From Alphaproteobacteria bacterium (GTDB lineage Bacteria; Pseudomonadota; Alphaproteobacteria; Micavibrionales; Micavibrionaceae): DNA of 6,797 nt. Of the stretch, positions 6,359-6,797 are shown in pieces (the first letter of the stretch is position 1; every line of letters begins with the position of its first letter). The stretch lies in the NCBI GenBank assembly GCA_023301785.1, contig JALZUF010000092.1, positions 1-6,797 on the forward strand. Reading direction: 5' to 3'. Both the position numbers and the translations under genes were made by a program. The notes below the pieces were generated by a model that saw nothing but the letters and a program-made list of their open reading frames with translations, did no database searches and was not told the origin of the DNA.

Positions 6359-6527
6359 AGGTGATTATTGCGACACGGCCATCGCGTCATCTCATTTGAC
6401 ATCGTTGATGTGAGGCGATATGGCGGTCTAGATGAAGCGCTTTAAGCACACATTAAACCCTCTTAAAATTGCGAAAATTGTGGCGAAGGATTTGCGCGCG
6501 CTACGACCCTACGGGGTTAAGAAATGA
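6359..6527. other. Stretch between the last coupled gene and the terminator
   Basis: Apart from the possible 31-residue ORF there is a second short frame from a TTG at 6368 to TAA at 6443 (RHGHRVISFDIVDVRRYGG..), with AAGGTG only a few bases upstream. All three forward frames contain protein-like stretches here, so none is well supported. No tRNA, promoter or conserved RNA fold is recognised. Confidence 0.4.
6432..6527 (+). CDS. Possible 31-residue basic protein ending at the terminator
   Basis: The ATG at 6432 opens a frame of 31 codons that stops with TGA at 6525-6527, directly abutting the first base of the terminator stem at 6528. The product would be strongly basic (MKRFKHTLNPLKIAKIVAK, then RALRPYGVKK) and probably helical. 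No good ribosome binding site is present; GTGAGG (6410-6415) is too far upstream and better placed for the 3-codon ATG at 6420. The position at the end of the operon is what makes it credible, but a frame of this length can occur by chance. It could also be the 3' end of a frameshifted or decayed gene. Confidence 0.3.
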   Translation: MKRFKHTLNPLKIAKIVAKDLRALRPYGVKK

Positions 6528-6562
6528 GGAAAAGACCCTTGGCAGGGCTTTCCTTCGTTTTT
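6528..6562 (+). terminator. Rho-independent terminator of the late tail operon
   Basis: The left arm GGAAAAGACCCT (6528-6539) and right arm AGGGCTTTCC (6544-6553) form about 10 base pairs with two single-A bulges around a TGGC loop. The hairpin is followed at once by the T-rich tail TTCGTTTTT (6554-6562). It lies downstream of the last coupled gene and reads in the operon direction. Confidence 0.75.
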
Positions 6563-6581
6563 GGCAGCGCTTACGCGCGCC
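6563..6581. other. GC-rich hairpin directly after the terminator
   Basis: GGCAGCGC (6563-6570) pairs with GCGCGCC (6575-6581) around a TTAC loop, giving 7 GC-only pairs with one bulged A. It begins immediately after the terminator T-tract but has no T-tract of its own on either strand. It may be a back-up pause or 3'-end-stabilising structure; the role is inferred. Confidence 0.5.
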
Positions 6582-6721
6582 CTACAGATTAAATATTTTA
6601 ACTATTTATTTTTAAATAAACTTTACATTCATAGGCGATAGCCTAAACAACTTTAAAGTGCATACTGCGCAATTAAGTGGCATAATGACTAACTACCCAA
6701 CTGAATAGAGCGAGGGTACTG
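6582..6721. promoter_or_regulatory. AT-rich intergenic region with inverted repeats and a possible extended -10 promoter
   Basis: Three inverted repeats are visible: TTTATTT-TT-AAATAAA (6605-6620), TAGGC-GATA-GCCTA (6632-6645) and the perfect palindrome ACTTTAAAGT (6650-6659). They lie upstream of TGGCATAAT (6678-6686), which fits an extended -10 element on the + strand, with no good -35 at the usual spacing. The arrangement suggests an operator region for a gene starting near 6722. Only the sequence patterns are seen; regulation is inferred. Confidence 0.4.
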
Positions 6722-6797
6722 GTGATAAAAAATATTCCTTTGTGGGATCAGAGAATCTTGATTTCATCAATCACAACTGTGTATACCCCAGTGTATT
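6722..6797 (+). CDS. Possible start of a further gene, truncated by the window edge
   Basis: A GTG at 6722 opens a frame with no stop to the window end (25 complete codons, MIKNIPLWDQRILISSITT then VYTPVY). A purine-rich GCGAGGG (6710-6716) sits 5 bases upstream, and a possible extended -10 promoter lies about 35 bases before the start. The frame is closed upstream by TGA at 6686. No ATG is available. There is no recognisable family, and 25 open codons are weak evidence on their own. Confidence 0.35.
   Translation, partial: MIKNIPLWDQRILISSITTVYTPVY

Noticed and set aside
6779..6796. Direct repeat GTGTAT (6779-6784 and 6791-6796) around ACCCCA
   Set aside because: Six-base repeats this short are expected by chance, and the window ends here, so an iteron or attachment site cannot be supported.

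Overview
The window reads as the 3' half of a tail-assembly module from a P2-like, contractile-tailed phage or prophage of a proteobacterium. The order tape measure, GpU, GpX, GpD is diagnostic of P2-type tails. Base composition is mixed and roughly half G+C. No ribosomal, tRNA, integrase or host marker gene is visible, so the host cannot be named and integrated prophage cannot be separated from free phage.

Layout. From the left edge to 2722 runs the tape measure protein, whose start lies outside the window. It has a TP901-type N-terminal region, hydrophobic segments, a 41-residue Trp/Gly tandem repeat and a 26-residue Pro/Ala tandem repeat. GpU (2715-3107), a 45-residue single-membrane-span protein (3100-3237), the LysM-like GpX (3237-3443) and the hub protein GpD (3446-4447) follow. 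Next come genes not needed for a minimal P2 tail: a DUF7694-like protein (4444-4725), an endonuclease/exonuclease/phosphatase-fold enzyme with a complete set of catalytic motifs (4725-5549), a small protein resembling ADP-ribosyltransferase folds (5546-5935), and two small unknown proteins (5937-6152 and 6152-6358). A possible 31-residue ORF (6432-6527) ends exactly where a terminator hairpin begins (6528-6562).

Every junction from the tape measure to 6358 is an overlap of 1-8 bases or a gap of at most 2. The whole stretch therefore looks like one translationally coupled late transcript that ends at the terminator. GpU, GpX and GpD finish and cap the tail and form the hub, while the tape measure sets its length. 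The enzymes downstream look like cargo carried on the same late transcript; this is inferred from position and composition, not shown. No holin, endolysin or spanin is recognisable.

From 6563 to the right edge lies a probable regulatory region: a GC-rich hairpin, an AT-rich tract with several inverted repeats, and a possible extended -10 promoter. A possible GTG-started reading frame begins at 6722 and leaves the window. The two most unusual points are the two tandem-repeat arrays in the tape measure and the pairing of a nuclease-fold enzyme with a possible ADP-ribosyltransferase at the end of a tail operon.
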